The notes under the pieces: generated by a model
What the model saw: only the letters and a program-made list of their open reading frames with translations
Database searches by the model: none
Told to the model about the DNA's origin: nothing
Position numbers and translations under genes: made by a program
NCBI RefSeq assembly: GCF_900105175.1
Contig: NZ_LT629771.1
Span: 1,488,001-1,552,000 of the forward strand
DNA length: 64,000 bases
Direction of reading: 5' to 3'
From: Jiangella sp. DSM 45060
Lineage (GTDB): Bacteria > Actinomycetota > Actinomycetes > Jiangellales > Jiangellaceae
Shown: in pieces, positions 5,909 to 14,012 of the stretch
Layout: every line of letters starts with the position of its first letter
Position numbering within the stretch: position 1 is the first letter of the stretch

Positions 5909-8707
5909 ATGCGCTCTCGCCTTCTCGCTCTGTCGGGTACGGCCGCTCTGATCGCCGCGTTGCTGGCGGCCGCGCCGGCCAGCAGCCAGGAACCGGCCGG
6001 CGCGGACGCCGACGCCGGCGCCGTCGTCTGGCTGCCGACCGGCTCGTTCGCCAGCTCCTCGCTCGTCCGGGTCGGCCGCGACGCGGCGCCGGGGACCGCC
6101 CTCGACGGCGACCGGGTGCTGCGGCTCGAGACCCCGGCCGGCGGACGCGGGTCGGCGCAGCTCGCGGTGCACGCACCGGCCGGGCTGGACGACCTGACGG
6201 TGTCGGTGGGCGCGCCACGGTCCCGGCACGGCGGCACGCTGCCGGCCGGCGCCGTCCAGGTGCGCTACCCGGAGTTCATCCCGTTCGACTCCGGCGGCGT
6301 CATCGCCGACCCGCTGCGCGAGGTCCCCGCCGTCGACGTCGACAGCGGCACGAACCAGCCGGTGTGGTTCAGCGTCGACGTCCCGGCCGACGCGGCGCCC
6401 GGCGTCTACACCGCGGCGGTGGAGATCGGCGCGGCCACGGGCGGCATCGGCACGTGGACGCTGCAGGTCGTCGTCGCCGACGTCGCCCTCGACGCGATGG
6501 CGGACCGGCCGTTCATCCTGGACCTCTGGGCGCATCCCGACGCGGTCGCCGACCAGACCGGCACCGAGCTGTGGAGCGAGGAGCACTGGGCGGCCATGCG
6601 GCCGTACCTGAGCGACCTCGCCGAGCACGGGCAGCGCGTCGTCAACGTCGCCGTCACCGAGGACCCCTGGATGGTGACCCACGACGGCGAGTGGCGGCCG
6701 CAGACGTGGAGCCGCTTCGCGTCGACGGTCGAGTGGCGGTGGGACGGCGAGCGCTTCGACTTCGACTTCGCCGTCTTCGACCGCTACGTCGAGGAGTCGC
6801 GGGCGGCCGGCATCGGCGAGCGGATCCACGCCTTCGCGATGCTCCAGTTCGACCACCGCGAGCGGTTCGTCTACACCGACACCCGCACCGGCGAGCGGGT
6901 GGTCGAGGAGGTCGACCTCGGCGACCCGCGCTACCGCGAGGGCTGGGGCCAGTTCCTCGGCGCGTTCTCCGAGCACCTGACCGAGAAGGGCTGGTTCGAC
7001 GACGCCTCGCTCGGCTTCGACGAGCGGCCGGCCAACGAGATGGCGATGGTCTTCGACGTGCTCGAGGACGAGGCGCCGCAGTGGCTGGGCAAGATCGCCG
7101 TGGCCGCGAACAGCCTCGACGTGCAGGACTACGCCGACTACGTCAGCTACAACTACTCGTTCCTCGACAGCGTGCCCGACGAGGACATCGCCCGGCGCAA
7201 GGCCGAGGGCAAGCCGACGCTGTTCTACACCTACATGAACCCGCTGCGGCCCAACACCGTCACCGCGTCGCCGCCGGTCTCGGCCCGCGTGCTCGGCTGG
7301 GTGGTCGCGCAGCGCGACCTCGACGGCTTCCTGCGGTGGACGTACAACTCGTGGCCGCAGGACGTGTACGACGACCCCAGCTTCCGGTACGGCCAGGGCG
7401 ACGAGTACATCGTCTACCCCGGCGCCGACGGGCCGGTGTCGTCGATCCGCTGGGAGGCGTTCGCCGACGGCCTCGACGACGCCGAGCTGCTGCGGCTCTA
7501 CGCCGAGAAGCACGGCCGCGACGACGCCGTCTTCACCGAGGTCCTCGACGCGATCGACCCGCGGGCCGAGAGCACGCCGGCGGCGTGGTCGGCCATGCTG
7601 CTGGGCCGGCGCGCCGTGCTGGACGGGCTGCGGCCGGACGGCGGGCTCGAGGTCACCGTGTCGAGGACAGACGCCGAGGTGACGCCCGGCGACGTCGTCG
7701 ACGTGACCGTGACCGCCGTGGCCACCGGCGACCGGCCGGTGCCGGCGCCGCGGCTGGACCTGCCCGCTCAGCCGGGGTGGTCCGCGCGCGTGGTGTCCGG
7801 GCCGCGGCCGGGTGCGCTGCTGCCGGGCGAGCAGGCGACGTGGGAGCTCGAGGTGAGCGTGCACGACGACGCCGGCGCCTACCTCTACCTCGGCGGCGCG
7901 GTGACGGACCCGGCCGGCCGGTTCCTGGCCGGGTTCGCGACCGACGTCACCGTCCGGCCGCCGGTCGAGCTGACCGCGCCGCCGGCCGCCGCGCCGGCCA
8001 GCTCGCCCGACGCGACCAGCCCGGTGACCATCGCGGTGCCCGTCGCCAACGCGTCGAGCCGCGAGCAGACGGTCGAGCTGGCGGTCGCCGGCCTGGGCTT
8101 CTGGCAGGTCGTCACGGCGCCGGCGCCGGTGACGCTGCCGCCCGGCGGCACGGCCGACCTCTCGGTGCAGCTCAGTCCGGGCGGCCGGGCGGGCTGGACC
8201 ACCGTCGACGTCGAGGTGCGCCACGGCGGCGCCGCGGTCGGCGGCGGGCGGGTCGACATCGTCTCAGGTGGCCGGCACGTGTCCGATTGGGACTGGGTGT
8301 CCGAGGCCAACGGCTGGGGCCCGGCCGAACGCGACGCCAGCAACGGCGAGGACCAGCCCGGCGACGGCGCCCGGATGACGATCGGCGGCCGCCAGTACGG
8401 CAAGGGCATCGGCGCCCACGCGGCCTCCCGGATCGTCCTCGACCTCGCCGGGCGGTGCAGCCGGTTCCAGACCGACATCGGCGTCGACGACGAGGTCGCC
8501 GGCGGCAGCGTCCGGTTCCGGGTGGATGGCGACGGCCGCGAGCTCTACGCCTCCCCGGTCATGACCGGCTCGGCCGCCGCCCGCTGGGTCGACGTCGACG
8601 TGACCGGCGTGCGGACGCTGGCGCTCGTCGTCGACGACGCGGGCAACGGCAACGGGCAGGACCACGCCGACTGGGCCGGCGCCTGGCTGCGCTGCGCACC
8701 GGACTGA
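5909..8707 (+). CDS. Secreted DUF4091 / GH123-like glycoside hydrolase with NPCBM domain
   Basis: Exported multidomain protein of about 932 residues. A Sec signal peptide (MRSRLLALSG to the ASSQ region) is followed by an N-terminal beta domain, then a TIM-barrel DUF4091 region at about residues 200-560 resembling GH123, with an adjacent Asp-Glu pair at about 371-372 (FDERP) matching the substrate-assisted catalytic pair of that family. NEW3-like beta domains come next, and a C-terminal NPCBM-type module (VSDWDWVSEANGWGP onward, GIGAHA) for carbohydrate binding. ATG 5909 has AGGAG 8 bp upstream. Probable role: extracellular glycan or N-acetyl-sugar processing; substrate not determinable. Confidence 0.8.
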   Translation: MRSRLLALSGTAALIAALLAAAPASSQEPAGADADAGAVVWLPTGSFASSSLVRVGRDAAPGTALDGDRVLRLETPAGGRGSAQLAVHAPAGLDDLTVSVGAPRSRHGGTLPAGAVQVRYPEFIPFDSGGVIADPLREVPAVDVDSGTNQPVWFSVDVPADAAPGVYTAAVEIGAATGGIGTWTLQVVVADVALDAMADRPFILDLWAHPDAVADQTGTELWSEEHWAAMRPYLSDLAEHGQRVVNVAVTEDPWMVTHDGEWRPQTWSRFASTVEWRWDGERFDFDFAVFDRYVEESRAAGIGERIHAFAMLQFDHRERFVYTDTRTGERVVEEVDLGDPRYREGWGQFLGAFSEHLTEKGWFDDASLGFDERPANEMAMVFDVLEDEAPQWLGKIAVAANSLDVQDYADYVSYNYSFLDSVPDEDIARRKAEGKPTLFYTYMNPLRPNTVTASPPVSARVLGWVVAQRDLDGFLRWTYNSWPQDVYDDPSFRYGQGDEYIVYPGADGPVSSIRWEAFADGLDDAELLRLYAEKHGRDDAVFTEVLDAIDPRAESTPAAWSAMLLGRRAVLDGLRPDGGLEVTVSRTDAEVTPGDVVDVTVTAVATGDRPVPAPRLDLPAQPGWSARVVSGPRPGALLPGEQATWELEVSVHDDAGAYLYLGGAVTDPAGRFLAGFATDVTVRPPVELTAPPAAAPASSPDATSPVTIAVPVANASSREQTVELAVAGLGFWQVVTAPAPVTLPPGGTADLSVQLSPGGRAGWTTVDVEVRHGGAAVGGGRVDIVSGGRHVSDWDWVSEANGWGPAERDASNGEDQPGDGARMTIGGRQYGKGIGAHAASRIVLDLAGRCSRFQTDIGVDDEVAGGSVRFRVDGDGRELYASPVMTGSAAARWVDVDVTGVRTLALVVDDAGNGNGQDHADWAGAWLRCAPD

Positions 8708-8716
8708 GGGGTGCGG

Positions 8717-9601
8717 TCAGGCCGGCGCGGGCGTGATGGTGGCGGCCGCGCCGGCCAGCGCCGCCAGTAGGGCCGCGGTGGCGGGCGGGTCGGGCGGCTC
8801 GCCGTAGGTGGCGGCGTAGATGTGCTGACGCGAGCCGGGCAGCTCGCTGGCCTCGATGCCGTCGGCGCGGTGGGCGCGCAGGGCCAGCCCGGGGCTGGTC
8901 GTGACGCCCAGGCCGGCGACGACGAGGGCCTGCATGACGACCATGTCGTCGGAGGTGTAGCCGATGCGCGGCTCGAATCCCTCGTCGGCGCAGATGGACA
9001 GCAGGTGGATGCGGCAGCGGTCGCAGCCGGCGATCCAGGTGGCGTCGCGCAGCGACGAGAGCGTCTGCCCGGGCTTGGTCGACAGCAGGTACAGCGGGTC
9101 GTCGAGCAGGTGGTGCAGGCGGACGTTCGGCGGCTCGGGCTCGGTGTCGTCGTAGCGGAAGATGATCGCGACGTCGATGGCGCCGGTGCGCAGCAGCTCC
9201 AGCGCCTCCGGCGGCTGGGTGTCGGTGAGGCCGATGCGCAGGCCGGGATGCTGGTCGGCCAGCGCCGCCACGGCCCGCGGGATGAGTGAGCCGATGACGG
9301 ACGAGAAGCTGGCCAGGCGCACCCGCCCGGCGCTCAGCCCGACGTGCGCGGACAGCTCGGCGTCGGCGGCGTCGATGCGCCCGAGGATCTCCGCGGCCCG
9401 CGACGCCAGCAACCGGCCGGCCGGTGTGAGCCGGACCCCGCGGCCGGCGCGTTGCAGCAGCTGCGCGCCGGTCTCGGCCTCCAGCCGGGCGAGGTGGTGG
9501 CTGACCGTCGGCTGCGTGTAGTGCAGTTCCTTCGCCACGGCCGTGACCGAGCCGAGCCGTGCCAGCGCGTCGATGACCCGCAGCCGGGTGACGTCGAGCA
9601 T
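8717..9601 (-). CDS. LysR family transcriptional regulator
   Basis: Regulator of 294 residues with a canonical LysR HTH at the N-terminus (LRVIDALARLGSVTAVAKELHYTQPTVSHHLARLEAE) and a LysR substrate domain containing VRLASFSSVIGSLIP and the effector-cleft region MVVMQALVVAGLGV. ATG 9601 is selected because GAAGGGA lies just upstream; longer in-frame starts would lack a ribosome site. It is divergent from the RibD/DHFR-like gene, and a T-N11-A palindrome lies beside its start. Confidence 0.9.
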   Translation of the reverse strand: MLDVTRLRVIDALARLGSVTAVAKELHYTQPTVSHHLARLEAETGAQLLQRAGRGVRLTPAGRLLASRAAEILGRIDAADAELSAHVGLSAGRVRLASFSSVIGSLIPRAVAALADQHPGLRIGLTDTQPPEALELLRTGAIDVAIIFRYDDTEPEPPNVRLHHLLDDPLYLLSTKPGQTLSSLRDATWIAGCDRCRIHLLSICADEGFEPRIGYTSDDMVVMQALVVAGLGVTTSPGLALRAHRADGIEASELPGSRQHIYAATYGEPPDPPATAALLAALAGAAATITPAPA

Positions 9602-9602
9602 G

Positions 9603-9619
9603 CATCGATCCCTTCGATG
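9603..9619. promoter_or_regulatory. LysR-type T-N11-A box
   Basis: CATCGA-TCCCT-TCGATG is a perfect 6-5-6 inverted repeat containing T-N11-A (9605-9617), directly upstream of the lysR start. The position fits autoregulation by LysR and control of the divergent reductase-like gene. Confidence 0.55.
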
Positions 9620-9675
9620 AGAGAGCGAGACCATTGACATTAGACGGATGAGTCGAGTCGGCGCACCCTCGGTCC

Positions 9676-10185
9676 ATGGCACTCACTCGCGTTCACAACT
9701 TCGCCATCTCCCTCGACGGCTACGGCACCGGTGAGGGGCAGAGCGCCGACGCGCACTTCGGCCACGCCGGCGACCGGCTGCACCAGTGGATGTTCGCCAC
9801 CCGCTGGTGGGACCCGGCCGGCAGCGGCGGCGTCGACGACGCGTTCGTCCAGCGGCACGACCCCGGCATCGGCGCCGAGATCATCGAGATGGAGGGCGGC
9901 ACCACCTTCCACTTCCTCGACGCGACACCGGACGAGGCGCTGGCGGCGGCCCGCGAGGCCGCAGACGGCAAGGACGTGCGCATCGGCGGCGGCCCGACGG
10001 TGGTCAACGAGTTCCTCGCCGCCGGGCTGATCGACCACCTGCACGTGGTGGTCGTCCCGATCCTGCTCGGTCGCGGTGTGCGTCTCTGGGACGGGTTGGA
10101 GGGCCTGGAGAAGGACTACCGGGTCGAGGCCACCTCGTCATCGAGCAACGTCACGCACGTGACGTTCACCCGCGCCGCCTCCTGA
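9676..10185 (+). CDS. RibD C-terminal/dihydrofolate-reductase-like protein, apparently internally deleted
   Basis: Predicted reductase-fold protein of 169 residues. It opens with HNFAISLDGYGTGEGQ and closes with VRIGGGPTVVNEFLAAGLIDHLHV and PILLGRGVRLWDGLE, which are diagnostic of the RibD_C/DHFR-like family and bind NADPH. From memory, relatives of this subgroup are about 40 residues longer and carry a Gly/Trp-rich segment between GIGAEI and IEMEGGTTFHF; here these two stretches are fused directly. The reading frame stays open, so a shortened protein would be made, but activity is doubtful. It is divergent from lysR. Confidence 0.75.
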   Translation: MALTRVHNFAISLDGYGTGEGQSADAHFGHAGDRLHQWMFATRWWDPAGSGGVDDAFVQRHDPGIGAEIIEMEGGTTFHFLDATPDEALAAAREAADGKDVRIGGGPTVVNEFLAAGLIDHLHVVVVPILLGRGVRLWDGLEGLEKDYRVEATSSSSNVTHVTFTRAAS

Positions 10186-10198
10186 GCGGGCGGCTCAG
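10182..10198. terminator. Small bidirectional stem-loop between convergent genes
   Basis: CTGAGC-GGGCG-GCTCAG forms a 6-bp stem spanning both stop codons of the convergent reductase-like and lacI genes. It is short and lacks a T-run, so terminator function is tentative. Confidence 0.3.
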
Positions 10199-11196
10199 CC
10201 GGCGGTGGACTGCCGCACGACGAGCTCGGGCTGGAAGACGATCTGCTGGTGTTCGTGGTCGGGGCGGCCCGACGAGTGGTCGAGCAGCAGCCGGGCGGCC
10301 TCGTAGCCCAGGCGCCGGGTCGGCTGCCGGACCGAGCTCAGCGGCACGATCCAGTCGGCGGCGAAGTCGACGTCGTCGTAGCCGATGAGGGCGAGGTCGT
10401 CGGGCACCCGCACGCCGTGCCGGGCCAGCGCGCGGTAGGCGCCGAAGGCGAGCACGTCGTTGGCGCAGAAGACGGCGGTGGGCCGGCGCCGTCGCTGCAG
10501 CAGCCGGTCGATCGCGGCCGAGCCGGACCGGATGTCCATGCCCTCGTTGTGGCTGACGACGATCGCTTCGGCCGGGTCGAGCCCGAACCGGGTGACGGCC
10601 TGGCGGGCGCCGTCGAGACGGTCGGAGTGCTGCCGGACCGACGTCGGCCCGGCGACGTAGGCGACGTGGCGGTGGCCGAGCTCGAGCAGGTGCGTCATCG
10701 CCATGTCGCCGCCCTGGACGTCGTCGACGGCGACGGAGCACTCGCGGCTCGACCCCTGCCGGTCCAGGTAGACGAACGGGATGTCGTGCTCGGCGAGGAT
10801 GCGGTGCGCCGAGCGGGTGCCGCGCGACGGCGTGATGAGCACGCCGCGGACCCGCTCGGACGCGAGCGTGCGCAGGTGCCGCTCCTCGCGGTCGACGGAG
10901 TCGTCGGAGTTACACAGGATGACGGCGTGATCGGCCTCGGTGGCGGCGTCCTCGACGCCGCGGGAGGCCTCGGTGAAGAACGGGTTGGAGACGTCGATGA
11001 CGACCAGCCCGATGACGCGGCTCATCGCGCCGCCGAGCTGCCGGGCGTGCTGGTTGGCGACGTAGCCGAGCGCGGCGATGGCGGCGAGCACGCGTTCGCG
11101 GGTCTTGTGCGACACGATCTCGGGACGGTTCAGCGTGTTCGACACCGTGCCCTGGGACACGCCGGCGCGCGCCGCGACGTCGGCGATGCTCACCAT
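10195..11196 (-). CDS. LacI family regulator of the rhamnose regulon
   Basis: LacI/GalR repressor of 333 residues. The HTH is VSIADVAARAGVSQGTVSNTLNRPEIVSHKTRERV with the hinge helix ending LGYVANQHARQL, followed by a periplasmic-binding-fold effector domain (VIGLVVIDVSNPFFTEAS to GYDDVDFA and SVRQPTRRLG). ATG 11196 overlaps the stop of the upstream hydrolase gene (ATGGTGA), so it is the last gene of the rhaB-hydrolase-lacI unit. The palindrome TTGAAGCGCTTCAA at 16730 is the likely operator for this protein. Confidence 0.92.
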   Translation of the reverse strand: MVSIADVAARAGVSQGTVSNTLNRPEIVSHKTRERVLAAIAALGYVANQHARQLGGAMSRVIGLVVIDVSNPFFTEASRGVEDAATEADHAVILCNSDDSVDREERHLRTLASERVRGVLITPSRGTRSAHRILAEHDIPFVYLDRQGSSRECSVAVDDVQGGDMAMTHLLELGHRHVAYVAGPTSVRQHSDRLDGARQAVTRFGLDPAEAIVVSHNEGMDIRSGSAAIDRLLQRRRRPTAVFCANDVLAFGAYRALARHGVRVPDDLALIGYDDVDFAADWIVPLSSVRQPTRRLGYEAARLLLDHSSGRPDHEHQQIVFQPELVVRQSTAG

Positions 11197-12365
11197 GTTC
11201 GGTTCCCTGCCACGCTGCACAGCGGCTCGCCCTTCGTTCCGCGGCCCGTCCCGGCGTCACACCCGGTGAGCAGGCCGGTGGTACTCGTTCCGGCCGGGCC
11301 CTGTACGGCGAGGAACGCCGCGGAGAAGCCGCCGGCCGGGACGTCCGCTCTCACAGTAGTGCCGTCGATCATCGCGGCGGAGCGTTGCCACCGACGCGAC
11401 GTCCACGCGCCGGTGTCGCCGGTGTGGTGCAGCTCGGCGCCGAGGACGGGCGCCGCCGCGCCGAGCTCGGCCCGCACCCCTCCGGCGGTGACGGAAGTGG
11501 CGCCGACGGCGGGCAGCGCGGGCCCGCGGCCGAGGACCGACGCGGCGAACGCGAACGGCTCGGTGAGCCGCCGGGCCGGCTCGTGGCCGTGCTCGAGCCC
11601 GGGCACGATCCGCCGGGTGACCGGGCCCGCGGGCAGCGCGGAGGTGGCGTCGAACGCTTCGAGGGGGAAGCACGGGTCGGCGGTCCCGGTCAGCCAGAGC
11701 GATGGCGCCGCGATGCGCGGCGCGTGACGGGCGAGGTCGAACGCGTCGGTCCAGTGCTGCGACGCCGCCGCCGGCAGGTCGCGCAGCAGCGCGCTCCACG
11801 CGCTGTCGCGGGCGAGGTGGCCCGCGGCGTACACGCCGGCCGCGTAGCGCAGCCGCGGATCCGCCGCGGCCAGCAGGAACGCCAGGTAGCCGCCCCAGGA
11901 GACGCCGCACACGCCGACGGCGCGCGGGTCCACCCCGGGCAGCGCGCGCAGCAGGCTCACCGCGTCGGCGGCCGCCTCGGCGGCCTGGGCGAGCCAGGTG
12001 TGCCCGGCGCCGTCGGCGACCGCGGCGAAGATGTCGTCGTGGTCGAGCCGGGCCGGGCGCCGGCCACCGTCGGCGGCGCGGGGCGCGCCGAGGTCGAGCG
12101 CGAGCGCGACGTGTCCGCGTGCGGCCCAGTCGAGCGCCCACCGCGGTTCGGCCCGGCCGCCGCCACCGTGCAGCAGCACGACGGCGGGAGCGGCGGGCCC
12201 GTCCGGCCGCGCCAGCACGCCGGCCACGTCGCGCTCCGGGCCGAGGCCGTCCGGGCAGCGGAGCACGACCCGCGTCATATCGCCGGGGAAGCCGGGGGAG
12301 CCGGCGGCGACGGCCGGCGGCCGGTCCCGCCCGGCCCGGGCGCGCACGTCGTCGATCCAGCGCAC
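11190..12365 (-). CDS. Alpha/beta hydrolase (dienelactone hydrolase / acetyl-esterase type)
   Basis: Cytoplasmic hydrolase of 391 residues without a signal peptide. The core shows VVLLHGGGGR (oxyanion region), nucleophile elbow GVSWGGY, Asp in LTGTADPCFPLEAF and His in PGLEHGHEP, in the correct order for a Ser-Asp-His triad. A C-terminal beta-rich extension of about 100 residues follows, reminiscent of PhoPQ-type or cephalosporin/xylan-acetyl-esterase relatives. GTG 12365 lies 2 bp after rhaB coding ends and the stop overlaps lacI. A likely role is removing ester groups from imported rhamnosides; this is inference from context. Confidence 0.75.
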   Translation of the reverse strand: MRWIDDVRARAGRDRPPAVAAGSPGFPGDMTRVVLRCPDGLGPERDVAGVLARPDGPAAPAVVLLHGGGGRAEPRWALDWAARGHVALALDLGAPRAADGGRRPARLDHDDIFAAVADGAGHTWLAQAAEAAADAVSLLRALPGVDPRAVGVCGVSWGGYLAFLLAAADPRLRYAAGVYAAGHLARDSAWSALLRDLPAAASQHWTDAFDLARHAPRIAAPSLWLTGTADPCFPLEAFDATSALPAGPVTRRIVPGLEHGHEPARRLTEPFAFAASVLGRGPALPAVGATSVTAGGVRAELGAAAPVLGAELHHTGDTGAWTSRRWQRSAAMIDGTTVRADVPAGGFSAAFLAVQGPAGTSTTGLLTGCDAGTGRGTKGEPLCSVAGNRTW

Positions 12366-12367
12366 GG

Positions 12368-13831
12368 TCAGGCCGCCGCGCCGAGCAGGGCCGCGAACCG
12401 CTCCCGCGCCGCCGCGACGGCGGGGTCGGCGCGCGGCTCGTACCGCACGGTCGGCGACGACGCGGCGCTCAGGGCGCGCACGGCCGCCAGCTCGCCGGCG
12501 GTGCGCCCGCCGCGCGCCTGGACCAGCAGGTTGCCCAGCGCGGTCGCCTCGGCCGGGCCCGCGACGACGGGCCGGCCGGCGGCGTCGGCGGTGAGCCGGC
12601 ACAGCAGCGTGTTGTTCGCGCCCCCGCCGACGAGGTGGACCACGTCGGCGGGCGAGCCGGACAGCCGGCCGGCCTGGTCGGCGTAGTGGGCGAAGGCCAG
12701 CGCGAGGCTGTCGACGACGCAGCGCACGATCTGTGCCCGGGTGACGGGGACCGGCTGGCCGGTGCGCCGGCAGAACCGCGCGACCTTCGCGGGCATGTCG
12801 CCCGGCCGGGTCAGCTCGGGCGCGTCCGGATCGACGAGGCTGACGTATCCCGGCTGTTCGGCCGCCGCGGCCAGCAGTTCGGTGAGGTCGGGCCGCTCGC
12901 CACCGTGCGACCAGGCGCGCAGGCACTCGGACAGGATCCACAGCGCGGTGACGTTCTTCTGGTAGCGCACGGCGCCGCCGGCGCCCAGCTCGTTGGTGAA
13001 CCCCGCGACGCGGCTGGCCTCGGTCCGGATCGGCCGGTCCACCTCGACGCCGACCAGCGCCCAGGTGCCGCACGAGACGTACGCGAAACCGGGGCCGGCC
13101 GCCGGGATCGCGGCGACGGCGGAGGCGGTGTCGTGGGCGGCGACCGCCGTCACCGGCACGGGGGCGTCGAGGCCGAGCTCGTCGACGACGCCGGCCCGCA
13201 GCTCGCCGACGACGTCGCCCGGGCCGAGCGGGTCGGGGAACAGCGCCCGCGGCAGGCCGTGCGCGGCGATGGCCTCGTCCGACCAGTGCCCGGCCGGGTC
13301 GAACAGCTGCGACGTGCTGGCCAGCGTCCGCTCGGCGGCGAGCCGCCCGGTCAGCAGGTGGGCCAGCAGGTCGGCGACGAAGCCGAGCCGGGCGGACGGG
13401 TCCAGCGTGCCGGCACGCTGCTCGGCGACCAGCTGCGTGAGCGTGTTGATCTCCTGGTTCGGGACCCCGGTGCGGCGGTACAGGGCGGCCTCGTCGAGCT
13501 CGGCGGCGAGGCCGCGGGTGCGGGCGTCGCGGTAGTGGTAGGGCAGCCCGAGCAGCCGCCCGCCGGGGCCGACCAGCCCGTAGTCGACGCCCCACGAGTC
13601 GACGCCGATGCCGCGCACCTCGCCGGCGTCGGCCACCGCCTGCCGGATGCCGTCGAGGACGCCGCGGTAGATCGCCGGGAGGTTCCAGTGCAGGCCGTCG
13701 GGCCAGGCCAGCGGCTCGTTCGCGAACCGGGCGACCGTGGCCGTGCGCACCGACCGCTCGCCGACGCGGCCCAGGATGACGCGCCCGCTGGTGGCGCCGA
13801 GGTCGATCGCCAGGTACGTGTCCGTGCTCAA
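12368..13831 (-). CDS. rhaB: Rhamnulokinase (FGGY family)
   Basis: Sugar kinase of 487 residues phosphorylating L-rhamnulose to L-rhamnulose 1-phosphate. It has the N-terminal phosphate-binding loop AIDLGATSGRVILGR, the RhaB segment GIGVDSWGVDYGL, PNQEINTLTQL (sugar contacts), TAVAAHDTASAV, SCGTWALVGVE and the C-terminal ATP motif LVGGGANNTLLCRLTAD. The start is TTG at 13831 with GAGG five bases upstream; no ATG/GTG fits better. It heads the rhaB-hydrolase-lacI unit and is divergent from the GH78 gene. Confidence 0.92.
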   Translation of the reverse strand: MSTDTYLAIDLGATSGRVILGRVGERSVRTATVARFANEPLAWPDGLHWNLPAIYRGVLDGIRQAVADAGEVRGIGVDSWGVDYGLVGPGGRLLGLPYHYRDARTRGLAAELDEAALYRRTGVPNQEINTLTQLVAEQRAGTLDPSARLGFVADLLAHLLTGRLAAERTLASTSQLFDPAGHWSDEAIAAHGLPRALFPDPLGPGDVVGELRAGVVDELGLDAPVPVTAVAAHDTASAVAAIPAAGPGFAYVSCGTWALVGVEVDRPIRTEASRVAGFTNELGAGGAVRYQKNVTALWILSECLRAWSHGGERPDLTELLAAAAEQPGYVSLVDPDAPELTRPGDMPAKVARFCRRTGQPVPVTRAQIVRCVVDSLALAFAHYADQAGRLSGSPADVVHLVGGGANNTLLCRLTADAAGRPVVAGPAEATALGNLLVQARGGRTAGELAAVRALSAASSPTVRYEPRADPAVAAARERFAALLGAAA

Positions 13832-14012
13832 GAGTCCTCACCCATCGGGAATCCGGTGCCGTGAGTCTTCGGCAGCCGCCGTCCGGCGGGCAAGGAGCTG
13901 GCCGAACCTGGACACCGGACCGGCGCGGCGAGTCCGACACCGGTCACAACGGTGGACCCACGGCGCCGCAGCGATCAGGCTCGGACGCACGTCCACCTGT
14001 GAGGAGAGCAAC
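13832..14012. promoter_or_regulatory. Divergent promoter region rhaB / GH78
   Basis: This 181-bp gap must hold both start regions. The octamer GACACCGG occurs twice (13911 and 13936, 25 bp apart). I find no copy of the LacI-type palindrome seen at 16730, so if lacI controls these genes the site is degenerate. Confidence 0.3.

Noticed and set aside
5324-8224. A 966-residue minus-strand frame opposite the DUF4091 gene
   Set aside because: No recognisable motif, while the plus strand gives a signal peptide, a catalytic Asp-Glu pair and an NPCBM domain.
11190-13940. A single 916-residue gene covering the hydrolase and rhaB on the minus strand
   Set aside because: The first two thirds are Arg/Pro-rich nonsense in the wrong frame of rhaB; only the part from GTG 12365 shows a hydrolase fold.
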